Origin: Burkholderiales bacterium UBA6064
GTDB lineage: Bacteria; Pseudomonadota; Gammaproteobacteria; Burkholderiales; Burkholderiaceae_B
Length of the DNA stretch: 11,249 bases
Reading direction: 5' to 3'
NCBI GenBank assembly: GCA_002428895.1
Contig: DIYC01000140.1
Coordinates: forward strand, 1 to 11,249
Positions 1-7,067 of the stretch are shown piece by piece. Both the position numbers and the translations under genes were made by a program. The notes beneath the pieces are model-generated. The model searched no databases. It was not told where the DNA came from and was given only the letters and a program-made list of their open reading frames with translations. Numbering within the stretch: the first letter of the stretch is position 1; each line of letters opens with the position of its first letter.

Positions 1-1369
1 GTTCTTTTTCACCAAAACCTGAACTGCGCTCTTTTGAGTCAAAGCGCGATGTGCGTTCTTTACCACCAAAACCCGAGCTACGGTCATTGGTTTTAAATTC
101 AGAAGACCTTTCTTTAAATCGACCTGGTTTGTCAAACGACCGGTTTGCAGGTGCGCTGTTTGAATGCGGTTTTCTTCTAGAAGAGCCTCGTTTTTTGTTC
201 GTCATGTCGGTCATTGACTGAGTGGGTTCTAAGCCAGGAATCGTATTCACTGGGATAGTCACTTTAAGTAAGCGCTGAATTTCGTTAATTTTTGAACGTT
301 CGTCTGCACTGGCTAGTGTGACAGCAACACCACTGCGACCTGCACGACCGGTGCGACCGATACGATGCACATAGTCTTCGGCTTTCATGGGCATGCCATA
401 GTTAAAGACGTGACTAATGTTGGGCACATCAAGGCCACGGGCTGCAACATCGGTGGCAACAAGAATTTTGATAGTGCCCTTGCGAATGCTGTTAAGGCGG
501 CGATTTCTGACCACTTGTGGCATGGCACCGTGCAGTGCACAGGTGTTGTGGCCTTTTTCATCAAGGTCTGATGCCAGTTTTTCTGCATCTTTTTGTGTGC
601 TGGTGAAAATAACTGCTTGATTCACCTCAGGTTGTTCTAGCCAATGGCTAAGAATTTGACGCTTGTGTCCCGCATTATCGGCCCAGAATAAGGACTGAGC
701 AATGTCTGTATTGCTGATGTTTTCGGCAGAAATACTGATTTTAGTCGGGTTATTGGTTAAGTTGCTGGCAAGGTTTTCGACATGTTTCGCAAAGGTTGCT
801 GAAAACATGAGGGTTTGAGTTCGTTTACCGCACAGGTCGCTGAGTGCTTTTAGGTCGTCAGAGAAACCGAGGTCGAGCATACGGTCGGCTTCGTCGACAA
901 TTAAGGATTGCACGTTGCTTAACTGTAATTTACCCGAGCGACATAAGTCTAAAAGACGGCCTGGGGTGCCTACGACAACGCGTGCGCCTGTTAGGCTAGC
1001 CATTTGTTTTTGGTAAGGCATGCCGCCCACAACGAGCGCAATTCGTAGGCCTTTGTGAAATTTAACTAGATTAATTGCGTCTTGGCTAACTTGCTGCGCC
1101 AATTCGCGGGTGGGGCATAGCACTAAAGTATCTGGGCTGCAAGGGTGTTTTGCAGGGGCAGCCGGTTGTAGCATCATACGATTTAACACAGGCAGTAAAA
1201 AAGCGAATGTTTTGCCACTGCCGGTTTGGCTACTCACCATCCAGTCGCCACCCACCAAAGCTTTGGGAATCACTTCGGTTTGAACGGGTGTAGGGGTTGT
1301 AATGTTAAGCGCATCGAGGGCGCGTAAAAGCGAGTCTGTTAAAGACATGCATTTAAATAGATCGGACAT
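1..1369 (-). CDS. rhlE: RhlE-like DEAD-box ATP-dependent RNA helicase, C-terminus cut by window edge
   Basis: An ATP-dependent RNA helicase of the DEAD-box family, expected to act in the cytoplasm on rRNA maturation or mRNA turnover. Reading from ATG at 1369, the superfamily 2 motifs occur in order: Q motif TPVQ (about residues 27-30), Walker A SQTGSGKT (47-54), PTRELA (86-91), TPGRLLD (135-141), DEAD (159-162), SAT (190-192), then IFTST, ATDVAARGLD and HRIGRTGRAG. The segment after motif VI, with its IPGLEP sequence, resembles the RhlE core end more than SrmB. A basic, disordered tail follows, made of 9-residue repeats, and runs off the window at residue 456. The gene is divergent from the lipoprotein gene and has its own promoter with a long leader. 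The ribosome binding site is poor, with only a purine-rich stretch before ATG. The family is certain; the RhlE subgroup is likely. Confidence 0.93.
   Translation of the reverse strand, partial: MSDLFKCMSLTDSLLRALDALNITTPTPVQTEVIPKALVGGDWMVSSQTGSGKTFAFLLPVLNRMMLQPAAPAKHPCSPDTLVLCPTRELAQQVSQDAINLVKFHKGLRIALVVGGMPYQKQMASLTGARVVVGTPGRLLDLCRSGKLQLSNVQSLIVDEADRMLDLGFSDDLKALSDLCGKRTQTLMFSATFAKHVENLASNLTNNPTKISISAENISNTDIAQSLFWADNAGHKRQILSHWLEQPEVNQAVIFTSTQKDAEKLASDLDEKGHNTCALHGAMPQVVRNRRLNSIRKGTIKILVATDVAARGLDVPNISHVFNYGMPMKAEDYVHRIGRTGRAGRSGVAVTLASADERSKINEIQRLLKVTIPVNTIPGLEPTQSMTDMTNKKRGSSRRKPHSNSAPANRSFDKPGRFKERSSEFKTNDRSSGFGGKERTSRFDSKERSSGFGEKE
2..109 (-). repeat. 27-bp tandem repeats encoding 9-residue units in the helicase tail
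   Basis: Four consecutive 27-bp units (83-109, 56-82, 29-55, 2-28, in minus-strand order) encode RSSEFKTND, RSSGFGGKE, RTSRFDSKE and RSSGFGEKE. The consensus is R-[ST]-S-x-F-x-x-x-[ED]. Units two and four are the most alike, which gives a visible 54-bp period in the DNA. The array may continue beyond the window. The aromatic, arginine, serine and charged pattern is typical of RNA-binding disordered tails of DEAD-box proteins; that role is inferred. Confidence 0.8.
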
Positions 1370-1466
1370 GATTTGATTTTTCTCGTGAATGTGAGAGACC
1401 AGCAACCAAGAAAAACCCTAGCTGGTAGCAATAATAAGAACCAGGATTAAAAACGAGGCGGCAATG

Positions 1467-1513
1467 GGCGATTAGCCTGACGGCAACTTAGGCAACCCAA
1501 CTTCGCCTTTTTT
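1467..1513. promoter_or_regulatory. Hairpin-forming segment in the helicase 5' leader
   Basis: On the minus-strand RNA, GGCGA (1507-1503) can pair with UCGCC (1471-1467). Inside it, UUGCCU can pair with AGGC-U-AA across a single bulged U, leaving an 11-nt loop. One side carries a bulge of about 7 nt. The same DNA read on the plus strand ends in TTTTTT (1508-1513), so it looks like an intrinsic terminator in that direction, but no plus-strand gene lies upstream of it. I recognise no known riboswitch family. A regulatory role in the leader is inferred. Confidence 0.35.
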
Positions 1514-1551
1514 CTGATATTGCATTGCGGCATGTTGATTTGCTAGGCGCA

Positions 1552-1580
1552 AGTATAAACACATTGTTTTTGTTTGACAA
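1552..1580 (-). promoter_or_regulatory. Sigma70-type promoter for the DEAD-box helicase gene
   Basis: On the minus strand, TTGTCA (1580-1575, five of six matches to the -35 consensus) and TATACT (1557-1552, five of six to the -10) are separated by exactly 17 bp. Transcription would start near 1545 and give a leader of about 175 nt before the ATG at 1369. Long leaders are known for some cold-inducible RNA helicase genes; whether this one is cold-regulated is inference. Confidence 0.6.
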
Positions 1581-1610
1581 GAAATCTTTGTCTTTTTGGT
1601 GTTTAATTCG

Positions 1611-1639
1611 TTGAAAACCCAATTAAAGTTATTTCTAAA
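1611..1639 (+). promoter_or_regulatory. Candidate sigma70-type promoter for the lipoprotein gene
   Basis: TTGAAA (1611-1616, five of six) and TCTAAA (1634-1639, four of six) are spaced by 17 bp. The start site would lie near 1646, about 75 bases before the ATG at 1722. It is weaker than the divergent minus-strand promoter, and the two sets of elements do not overlap. Confidence 0.4.
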
Positions 1640-1721
1640 GCTGTCGTAAAAGAATTAGGCAATGGGTTATCCCGATGCTGAGTGGGGTGTAGTTTTTGGT
1701 TTTCATTCATTAAGGGGCAAT

Positions 1722-2138
1722 ATGAAATTATCAAGAGTGCTCATGTTGTTTTTTGTCTCACTTTCAGTTGCATCCTGTGATGTGAGCAAGTTGTTTGAGC
1801 CAGATACGCGTTTGTCAATGGACGACAGCAAAGCTGTAGGTGCAGCATGTCGGCATTCAGGGCGAGCTTTAGAAGATTGCTTTTCTTTAAACCCGAATGC
1901 GTATCAGTCTGGCGTTTTTGAAGGTTGGCGCGATATGAACGACTACATGATGGCCAATAAAATTGAAACCGTAGCCCCTAAAACGATAGAACTTGCAGAA
2001 ACAAAGCCTAACTCTGAACCGGCTGAACCCCCGTTGAGTGTTACTCTACCTTCAACAGCAGCAGGTCGCCCTAAGTTTGAGCCTGCGATGTTAGAACAAT
2101 TAACCAGCTCGGCTGAGGAAGAAGCCCCAATTAATTGA
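1722..2138 (+). CDS. Small lipoprotein of unknown function
   Basis: A 138-residue predicted lipoprotein. The ATG at 1722 is preferred because AAGGGG sits just upstream and because it gives a textbook signal: MK-L-SR, a hydrophobic stretch, then lipobox VASC with the lipidated cysteine at residue 19. The next residue is Asp, which in enterobacteria favours retention in the inner membrane over Lol export. The mature part begins with a compact region containing CRHSGRALEDC (cysteines about residues 43 and 53) and GWRDMNDYM, and ends in a Pro/Glu/Ser-rich low-complexity tail. I recall similar short proteins with a C-x9-C core and a GWR-MNDYM motif in proteobacteria but know no function. It precedes dacB by 52 bases and may be co-transcribed with it. 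Confidence 0.8.
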   Translation: MKLSRVLMLFFVSLSVASCDVSKLFEPDTRLSMDDSKAVGAACRHSGRALEDCFSLNPNAYQSGVFEGWRDMNDYMMANKIETVAPKTIELAETKPNSEPAEPPLSVTLPSTAAGRPKFEPAMLEQLTSSAEEEAPIN

Positions 2139-2170
2139 CTTAAATTCTTGCCAGCTTATTTCCTGTTATA

Positions 2171-2182
2171 GTGATTCATCAC
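2171..2182. promoter_or_regulatory. 12-bp palindrome just upstream of the dacB start
   Basis: GTGAT-TC-ATCAC is a perfect inverted repeat of 5-bp arms around a 2-base centre. It ends 8 bases before the proposed TTG start, where a ribosome binding site would normally lie. It could be an operator, or chance. It is not a CRP site, since the half-site spacing is 4 rather than 6. Confidence 0.25.
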
Positions 2183-2190
2183 ATTTCTAA

Positions 2191-3639
2191 TTGGTTAATT
2201 ATTTGGCTTTATTGCGTTTTTTGTTTTTATTTTTGTGTTCAAGTTCAGCTTTTGCTGGCTCAGAACCTAAGGTGATCAACTTTGACGGCTGGATTTTATC
2301 TGGTTTTGCCCAGCGGGGCATTGCCGTACAAGATATTGCCATGGTCGCACAACCCATTCCACCTTACGTTAACAGTGACACGATTCACTATCAGCATCAG
2401 CCCGAAAAATTAGTTAATCCTGCCTCGGTGGTTAAGTTGTTTACCACCGGAATTGCGTTAGACCGACTTGGCTCCACCTTTCAATTTAACACTGAATTTC
2501 GTGCAGACGCTAAACCAGTGGATGGGCATTTAAAAGGCAATTTGTATGTGATGGGCGGTGGCGACCCCTTGTTTTTAACGCGTGATTTATGGGCTGCTTT
2601 GCTTCAGTTGCGTCGCCAGGGTGTTTCTGTGATCGAGGGGGCGGTGGTGGTTGACCGTTCGGCTTTTGTTGAAAAATACCCATTGCATTCGTTGACTAGT
2701 TCTACAGCAGAGATCCAAGAGCCGTTTGACGAGGCGCCTTACCGTGCTTATCACGCACAACCTGACAGTTTATTAATGAACCACGGCGCCATGCTGATCG
2801 AAGTAAGTCTTGAAAACAATGCGGTTCAGCTTCATTTGCCTGAAGCACCGCAAACTTGGTCGGCCGTGTCTCAATTAGAACCTGTTGCGGGGCCCTGTGG
2901 TTCTTGGAAAAACAATTTAAGTGTTGACTTTACCAAACAACAAGATCAGGTGGTGGTCACTGTGTCGGGTCAATATCCTGTGAGTTGCGGTAACTCTTCG
3001 TTGTCGATCCGCGTGTTGAATCAAGACTGGTTGTTTGCCTCATGGTTTCGTGAAATTTGGCAGCAATTGGGTGGGGTGTTGGTGGGATCAATCGAAGAAG
3101 GGCGGTTGCCAGACAACACGGTTTCGCTGTTGATTCATCGTAGCCCAGCGATTAATCGAATTTTACGCGATGTGAATAAGTGGTCGAACAATGTAGTGGC
3201 ACGTCACCTCGAAATGGCTGCCTTGACACCCGATCAGTCGTTTGATCAAAGCATGCGTGCATGGTTGGCCTCTTTAGGCATTGATATTCGCGGTTGGGCG
3301 TTTGAAAATGGCTCTGGCTTGTCGAGAAACACGCGAGTTACGGCCTTAGGCACTTCAAATTTTTTGGTGTATATGGCGGGTCGGCCCGACTTTCCCGATT
3401 TTTTATCGAGCTTGCCGCGTGCGGGTCACGACGGTACACTGAGAACGCGCTTAAAAGGCACTGACCATTACGCCTACATGAAAACGGGTAGTCTTGATGA
3501 TGTTCGCACTGTGGCGGGTTATTTGCGCACCAAAAAAAGTCAATGGTATGCATTTACAATTTTCGTTAATGGCGCTAATGCCGATAAAGCCTGGCCTGCT
3601 ATGGAAGAGGCTATTGAGTACGTGTATCGGACGTATTGA
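2191..3639 (+). CDS. dacB: D-alanyl-D-alanine carboxypeptidase/endopeptidase, PBP4 (DacB) family
   Basis: A periplasmic penicillin-binding protein (peptidase family S13) that trims D-Ala from, or cleaves cross-links in, peptidoglycan peptides. The 482-residue length is close to that of E. coli DacB (477). The N-terminus is a signal peptide with a hydrophobic core and AFA|GS cleavage near residue 22. The active-site motifs are all present: SxxK as S79-V-V-K82, SxN as S332-N-N334 and KTG at 431-433, with the family sequence ENGSGLS around 372-378. The long insert between the first two motifs is normal for this class. Cys236 and Cys266 could form a disulfide. The start is uncertain: an in-frame stop lies at 2188-2190, so translation must begin at a TTG (2191, 2203 or 2212) to keep the signal peptide. 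No clear ribosome binding site precedes any of these. Confidence 0.93.
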   Translation: MVNYLALLRFLFLFLCSSSAFAGSEPKVINFDGWILSGFAQRGIAVQDIAMVAQPIPPYVNSDTIHYQHQPEKLVNPASVVKLFTTGIALDRLGSTFQFNTEFRADAKPVDGHLKGNLYVMGGGDPLFLTRDLWAALLQLRRQGVSVIEGAVVVDRSAFVEKYPLHSLTSSTAEIQEPFDEAPYRAYHAQPDSLLMNHGAMLIEVSLENNAVQLHLPEAPQTWSAVSQLEPVAGPCGSWKNNLSVDFTKQQDQVVVTVSGQYPVSCGNSSLSIRVLNQDWLFASWFREIWQQLGGVLVGSIEEGRLPDNTVSLLIHRSPAINRILRDVNKWSNNVVARHLEMAALTPDQSFDQSMRAWLASLGIDIRGWAFENGSGLSRNTRVTALGTSNFLVYMAGRPDFPDFLSSLPRAGHDGTLRTRLKGTDHYAYMKTGSLDDVRTVAGYLRTKKSQWYAFTIFVNGANADKAWPAMEEAIEYVYRTY

Positions 3640-3830
3640 GTGTAATGATGTGTGGTTGATAAAATGCAAATCAACAGGGCGTATATCTCTTTTTGTTGGC
3701 TTGAACAAATAACTCGTTCTTTTCTGTTGGGTTCTAACATGAGCCATTTCCTATAGTTTAAGTTATTTTATAGGTTGTTACGGCTACAGAATGATTAGAC
3801 TATTACAGATTCTAAAGAGGGCGAAAATCA
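3640..3830. other. A/T-rich spacer between the dacB gene and the defence operon
   Basis: No gene is seen in these 191 bases. It marks the change from housekeeping genes to the restriction operon. It holds a weak A/T hairpin (TTTGTT 3692-3697 with AACAAA 3704-3709) and two similar half-palindromes 31 bp apart (from 3694 and 3725). TATAGT at 3752-3757 could be a -10 box, but no convincing -35 lies upstream of it. Neither a strong terminator nor an attachment repeat could be recognised. Confidence 0.4.
3694..3739. repeat. Pair of TGTTGG-N4/5-AACA elements 31 bp apart
   Basis: TGTTGG-CTTG-AACA (3694-3707) is followed 31 bp later by TGTTGG-GTTCT-AACA (3725-3739). Each has TGTT/AACA inverted ends, and 31 bp is about three helical turns. 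The elements could be binding sites for a regulator of the downstream operon. No regulator gene is present in the window. Confidence 0.3.
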
Positions 3831-4889
3831 GTGAAACAGTCAGCAGGAATACTTGACAACAAATCTCTAGGAACTATTGTATCCGAGCTTAAAGGAAATA
3901 TCTCAGGCGGCTGTTCTCTTTCTGTCGTTTCCGCTCTGTTTTCTATTTACGCCTATGACGAACTGAGCGAGGATCTCTCAAAAGTTTCCAGGTTCAGGCT
4001 CCTTGTTCCATCCGATGGTGATGGCGAAAGCTTCTTTGCAAATCTTTGCGGAAATTACTTGGACCGCAGCCTGCGTAATCGACTTGATGTTACCCGTATC
4101 GCTCGGGAATGCTCCGAGTGGCTGAAGCTGAAATGCGAAGTTCGCGAATTGCCGTCATCGGTTCACCAGAATCTAATTCACTTATCACATTCCAGTAACG
4201 ATGAACAGCTTGCTATTGTGGGAAGTGCATCTTTCTGTACTGACGGCTTGGGTATCCTTCTATCTGAGGCACACCACATGAATACCTGCTTTCGAAATTC
4301 TGATGAGGCACATTCGCTCATCAAGTGGTTTGACAAACTGTGGGCTTCAGGTAAAAACAACAATCTTTTTGAGGTGAATTTGCAGGAAGCACTTTCGCTA
4401 ATTTACTCCGATAAAACGCCCCAGCAAATCTATTTTCTGACACTGTTCAACATCTTCAGGGACTTTATCGGCGAGTTGGATGAAGACAAAATCATCAAGA
4501 GCCAGACAGGAATTAAAAGCACACAGGTGTGGCAGAAGCTCTACAAATTTCAGCGGGATGGCGTACTTGGAGCCATTGATAAAATTGAACGTTACAACGG
4601 CTGTATCATCGCAGACAGCGTGGGGTTGGGTAAGACCTTTGAGGCGCTTGCGGTCATCAAATACTACGAACTTCGAAATGATCGGGTGCTTGTTTTATGT
4701 CCCAAAAAGCTTCGGGAAAACTGGACTTTATATACTGTCAATGACAAGCGAAATATTCTCGCCAGCGACAGGTTTAACTTTGATGTGCTCAATCACACTG
4801 ACTTAACCCGTGTACAAGGTATGACCGGGGAGATCAATTTAGAGACCTTGAACTGGGGGAACTACGATCTGGACGTTATTGACGAGTAG
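3831..4889 (+). CDS. N-terminal part of the interrupted helicase: PLD-like domain plus Walker A
   Basis: The product made if the TAG is obeyed: 352 residues ending VIDE, with the degenerate PLD-like domain, the Q-like LYKFQRDGV (237-245), Walker A and motif Ia, but without the second half of motif II or any later motif. It starts at GTG; AGAGG lies 10 bases upstream, a rather long spacing, and a stop at 3813-3815 rules out an earlier in-frame start. It should fold incompletely as a RecA-like domain. It may bind ATP weakly or be degraded. Confidence 0.6.
   Translation: MKQSAGILDNKSLGTIVSELKGNISGGCSLSVVSALFSIYAYDELSEDLSKVSRFRLLVPSDGDGESFFANLCGNYLDRSLRNRLDVTRIARECSEWLKLKCEVRELPSSVHQNLIHLSHSSNDEQLAIVGSASFCTDGLGILLSEAHHMNTCFRNSDEAHSLIKWFDKLWASGKNNNLFEVNLQEALSLIYSDKTPQQIYFLTLFNIFRDFIGELDEDKIIKSQTGIKSTQVWQKLYKFQRDGVLGAIDKIERYNGCIIADSVGLGKTFEALAVIKYYELRNDRVLVLCPKKLRENWTLYTVNDKRNILASDRFNFDVLNHTDLTRVQGMTGEINLETLNWGNYDLDVIDE
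4887..4889 (+). other. Amber codon inside helicase motif II
   Basis: Reading on from GAC GAG, the next codons are TAG CAT AAC TTT, that is D-E-stop-H-N-F, and the homologous sequence then continues without any shift. In DExH-box SNF2 helicases this position is usually Ser or Ala. It is the only in-frame stop in more than 3.2 kb. Confidence 0.9.
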
Positions 4890-4928
4890 CATAACTTTAG
4901 AAACAATCCAGCGCGCAAGGATGATTCT

Positions 4929-7067
4929 TTGACACGCTATTCCAAATTGATGAATGAAGTCATTAAAGCAGGGGTAAAAACAAAAGTACTGATGCTCTCT
5001 GCCACACCGGTAAACAATCGAATGAACGACTTGAAAAACCAAGTCGCTTTTATAGTTGAAGCCAAAGACGATGCGCTGAAGACCAATGGTATTAACAGCA
5101 TTGAACAGACGTTGAAAATGGCCCAGACCCGCTTTAATGCATGGCTAAATCTCGACGATAGCGAAAGAACTACCGAGTCACTGCTGGGGACTTTGAATTT
5201 TGATTATTTTAAATTGCTGGATCTTCTCACCATTGCTCGATCTAGAAAACATATCGAAAAATATTATGATGTAACGGAAATCGGAAAATTTCCGGAGAGG
5301 CTCAAACCCGTCAATATTAAGACAGACATTGATACAGAGGGGCGTTTTCCGGCCCTTGAAAGTATTAATCGTGATATTCGTCGGCTTAACCTCAGCGCCT
5401 ATGCGCCACTGAAATATGTTCTGCCGCAAAAGGCTGAAGAGTACAGTCGTAAGTATGACCGCAAGGTTGCTGGTGGTTCCGTGTTCAGGCAGGTCGATCG
5501 TGAACAAAGTTTGATTCATTTAATGCGGGTAAACCTGTTCAAGCGAATGGAAAGTTCGATCAATTCTTTCACCATGACTTTGGAAAAACTGCTCGGTGAA
5601 GTCACCGGTTTGATTCAGAAAATTGCAGACCAAGGCAACAATTCAACGGTTGAAGAGTTTGATATTGAAGAGATTGAAATTGAAGATGATGCATTTTCTC
5701 CTTTTGTTGTCGGTAAAAAAGTCAAAGTCTTGATTCAGGACATGGACACTGTGCGCTGGAAGCAAGAGCTTGAGGAGGATCGGAATATTCTGGAAAAGCT
5801 GATTGCCTCTTCACAGTCCGTCAAAGCGCCCCAAGATGAAAAACTCAGGAAGCTGAAGGAGCTGATTCGCTATAAAATAACCAATCCGATTAACCCAGGA
5901 AACAAAAAGCTCATCATTTTTACTGCATTTGCTGATACTGCAAAGTATCTATATGAAAACACTGCCAAATGGGCACATCGTGAGCTTGGTGTTTATGCCG
6001 CATTGGTTACCGGTTCCGGTGAAAACAAAACCGAGATGCCTGGTATACGCAAAGACCTGGCCTCGATCATTACGTCTTTCTCCCCAGTATCTAAAGAGCG
6101 TGAAAAGATCGATTCGTCTCTCACTGCAGAAATTGACTTGCTGATCGCCACCGACTGTATTTCAGAAGGACAAAACCTGCAGGACTGCGATTACCTGATC
6201 AACTATGACATCCATTGGAATCCGGTTCGAATCATTCAGCGTTTTGGCCGTGTTGATAGGCTGGGCTCCAAAAATGACAAAATCCAACTGGTGAACTTTT
6301 GGCCCAACATGGAGCTGGATGAATACATTAATCTTGAGGCTCGCGTTTCTGGTCGCATGGTTTTGTTGGATATTTCGGCTACGGGTGAAGAGAACGTCAT
6401 TGAGTTTACCGATTCAGGGAAAATGAATGACCTCGAATACCGCCGTAAACAGCTCGAGAAACTTCAGAACGAAGTCGTCGATATTGATGACATCGAAGGT
6501 GGCATCTCCATTACTGACCTTACACTGAACGACTTTCGTATGGATCTCAGTGACTACATTAAAGAGCATGAGAACCTGCTGGAGCGGATACCCTCTGGCG
6601 CATATGCCGTTGCAACCATCGACGATTCTTTACAAGGTGAGTTTTCACCTGGAGTAATTTTCTGCCTCAAACATGAAGGTGCTCAAACGGTTTCAGACAC
6701 TACCTATGCCTTGTCGCCTTACTATCTGGTCTATGTGAAAAACGATGGTTCTGTTCTTTTGCAGTTTACTCAAACCAAAAAAATTCTGGATCTTCTAAAG
6801 AAGATGAGCCACCATGGAAAGTCCGTTGATGGCGCAGCCACAACCCGACTTTCTGATCTGACTCGAGGTGGCTCCGACATGTCACAGTATTGCAACCTGC
6901 TGGCTAAAGCGGTTCAGGCTCTGACCGGTGCCGCGCAAGAGCGTGGTGTCGAGAGTCTTTTCTCTCCTGGTGGTACCGTCATTCATAAAAACAGCTTTAA
7001 AGGCATAGATGATTTTGAAGTGGTCAGCTACCTGATTCTGCTTGGTGAGGGTGCAGATGATGAGTAA
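4929..7067 (+). CDS. C-terminal part of the interrupted helicase: motifs III to VI
   Basis: An open stretch of 712 codons after the amber stop. The first usable start is TTG at 4929, and AAGGA (4917-4921) stands 7 bases before it, so reinitiation is conceivable; the next choice is ATG at 4950. It carries SATPVNN (24-30), an acidic linker (about 241-256, EEFDIEEIEIEDD), a second RecA-like domain with ATDCISEGQNLQ (407-418) and IQRFGRVDRLG (436-446), and a C-terminal region with no motif I recognise. A separately made piece would lack the histidine of DExH and the next dozen residues, so complementation between halves looks unlikely. Confidence 0.6.
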   Translation: MTRYSKLMNEVIKAGVKTKVLMLSATPVNNRMNDLKNQVAFIVEAKDDALKTNGINSIEQTLKMAQTRFNAWLNLDDSERTTESLLGTLNFDYFKLLDLLTIARSRKHIEKYYDVTEIGKFPERLKPVNIKTDIDTEGRFPALESINRDIRRLNLSAYAPLKYVLPQKAEEYSRKYDRKVAGGSVFRQVDREQSLIHLMRVNLFKRMESSINSFTMTLEKLLGEVTGLIQKIADQGNNSTVEEFDIEEIEIEDDAFSPFVVGKKVKVLIQDMDTVRWKQELEEDRNILEKLIASSQSVKAPQDEKLRKLKELIRYKITNPINPGNKKLIIFTAFADTAKYLYENTAKWAHRELGVYAALVTGSGENKTEMPGIRKDLASIITSFSPVSKEREKIDSSLTAEIDLLIATDCISEGQNLQDCDYLINYDIHWNPVRIIQRFGRVDRLGSKNDKIQLVNFWPNMELDEYINLEARVSGRMVLLDISATGEENVIEFTDSGKMNDLEYRRKQLEKLQNEVVDIDDIEGGISITDLTLNDFRMDLSDYIKEHENLLERIPSGAYAVATIDDSLQGEFSPGVIFCLKHEGAQTVSDTTYALSPYYLVYVKNDGSVLLQFTQTKKILDLLKKMSHHGKSVDGAATTRLSDLTRGGSDMSQYCNLLAKAVQALTGAAQERGVESLFSPGGTVIHKNSFKGIDDFEVVSYLILLGEGADDE

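Larger units (their letters stand above)
1370..1721. other. Divergent intergenic region between the helicase and lipoprotein genes
   Basis: A 352-base spacer, rich in A/T. It holds a minus-strand promoter candidate (1552-1580), a hairpin-forming segment (1467-1513) that would lie in the helicase leader, and a plus-strand promoter candidate (1611-1639). An in-frame upstream ATG at 1662 would extend the lipoprotein by 20 residues, but it has no ribosome binding site and would bury the signal peptide. No RNA gene or other ORF is supported here. Confidence 0.6.
3831..7067 (+). pseudogene. PLD-SNF2 superfamily 2 helicase, interrupted by an in-frame TAG in its DExH box
   Basis: One 1079-codon reading frame, GTG at 3831 to TAA at 7065, broken only by TAG at 4887-4889. 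Both halves are in the same frame with no indel. Order of parts: a phospholipase-D-like N-terminal domain (about 1-170), then a SNF2-type helicase with Walker A DSVGLGKT (262-269), VLVLCPKKLRENW (286-298), motif II reading VIDE-stop-HN (349-355), MLSATPVNN (388-396), IIFTAF, ATDCISEGQNLQ (about 773-784) and IQRFGRVDRLG (about 802-812). Codon 353 would be Ser or Ala in a DExH box; TCG to TAG is a single change. The PLD domain has HQN (112-114) where the family has HxK, and GSASF where GSSNF is usual, so nuclease activity is doubtful. It is the first gene of the operon and overlaps the DUF4391 gene. Without readthrough no active helicase can be made. Confidence 0.85.

Noticed and set aside
365-620. 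Small plus- and minus-strand open frames inside the RNA helicase gene
   Set aside because: They overlap strongly conserved helicase motifs V and VI in other frames and show no features of their own.
1467-1513. Plus-strand intrinsic terminator
   Set aside because: The hairpin and T run have the right form, but no plus-strand gene precedes it. A role in the minus-strand leader is more sensible.
1662-1721. Upstream ATG for the lipoprotein gene
   Set aside because: It would add 20 residues before the signal peptide and lacks a ribosome binding site, whereas ATG 1722 has AAGGGG and yields a proper lipobox.
2169-2184. CRP binding site
   Set aside because: The half-sites GTGA and TCAC are separated by four bases rather than six, and the position overlaps the translation start region.
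4887-4889. TAG decoded as pyrrolysine
   Set aside because: Nothing in the window suggests the required tRNA and synthetase, the bacterial lineage makes it unlikely, and the position is normally Ser or Ala.
4890-4928. A frameshift or an intergenic gap between two separate genes
   Set aside because: The sequence after TAG continues in the same frame with HNFRNNPARK-like helicase sequence, so it is a nonsense codon in one gene and not an indel or spacer.
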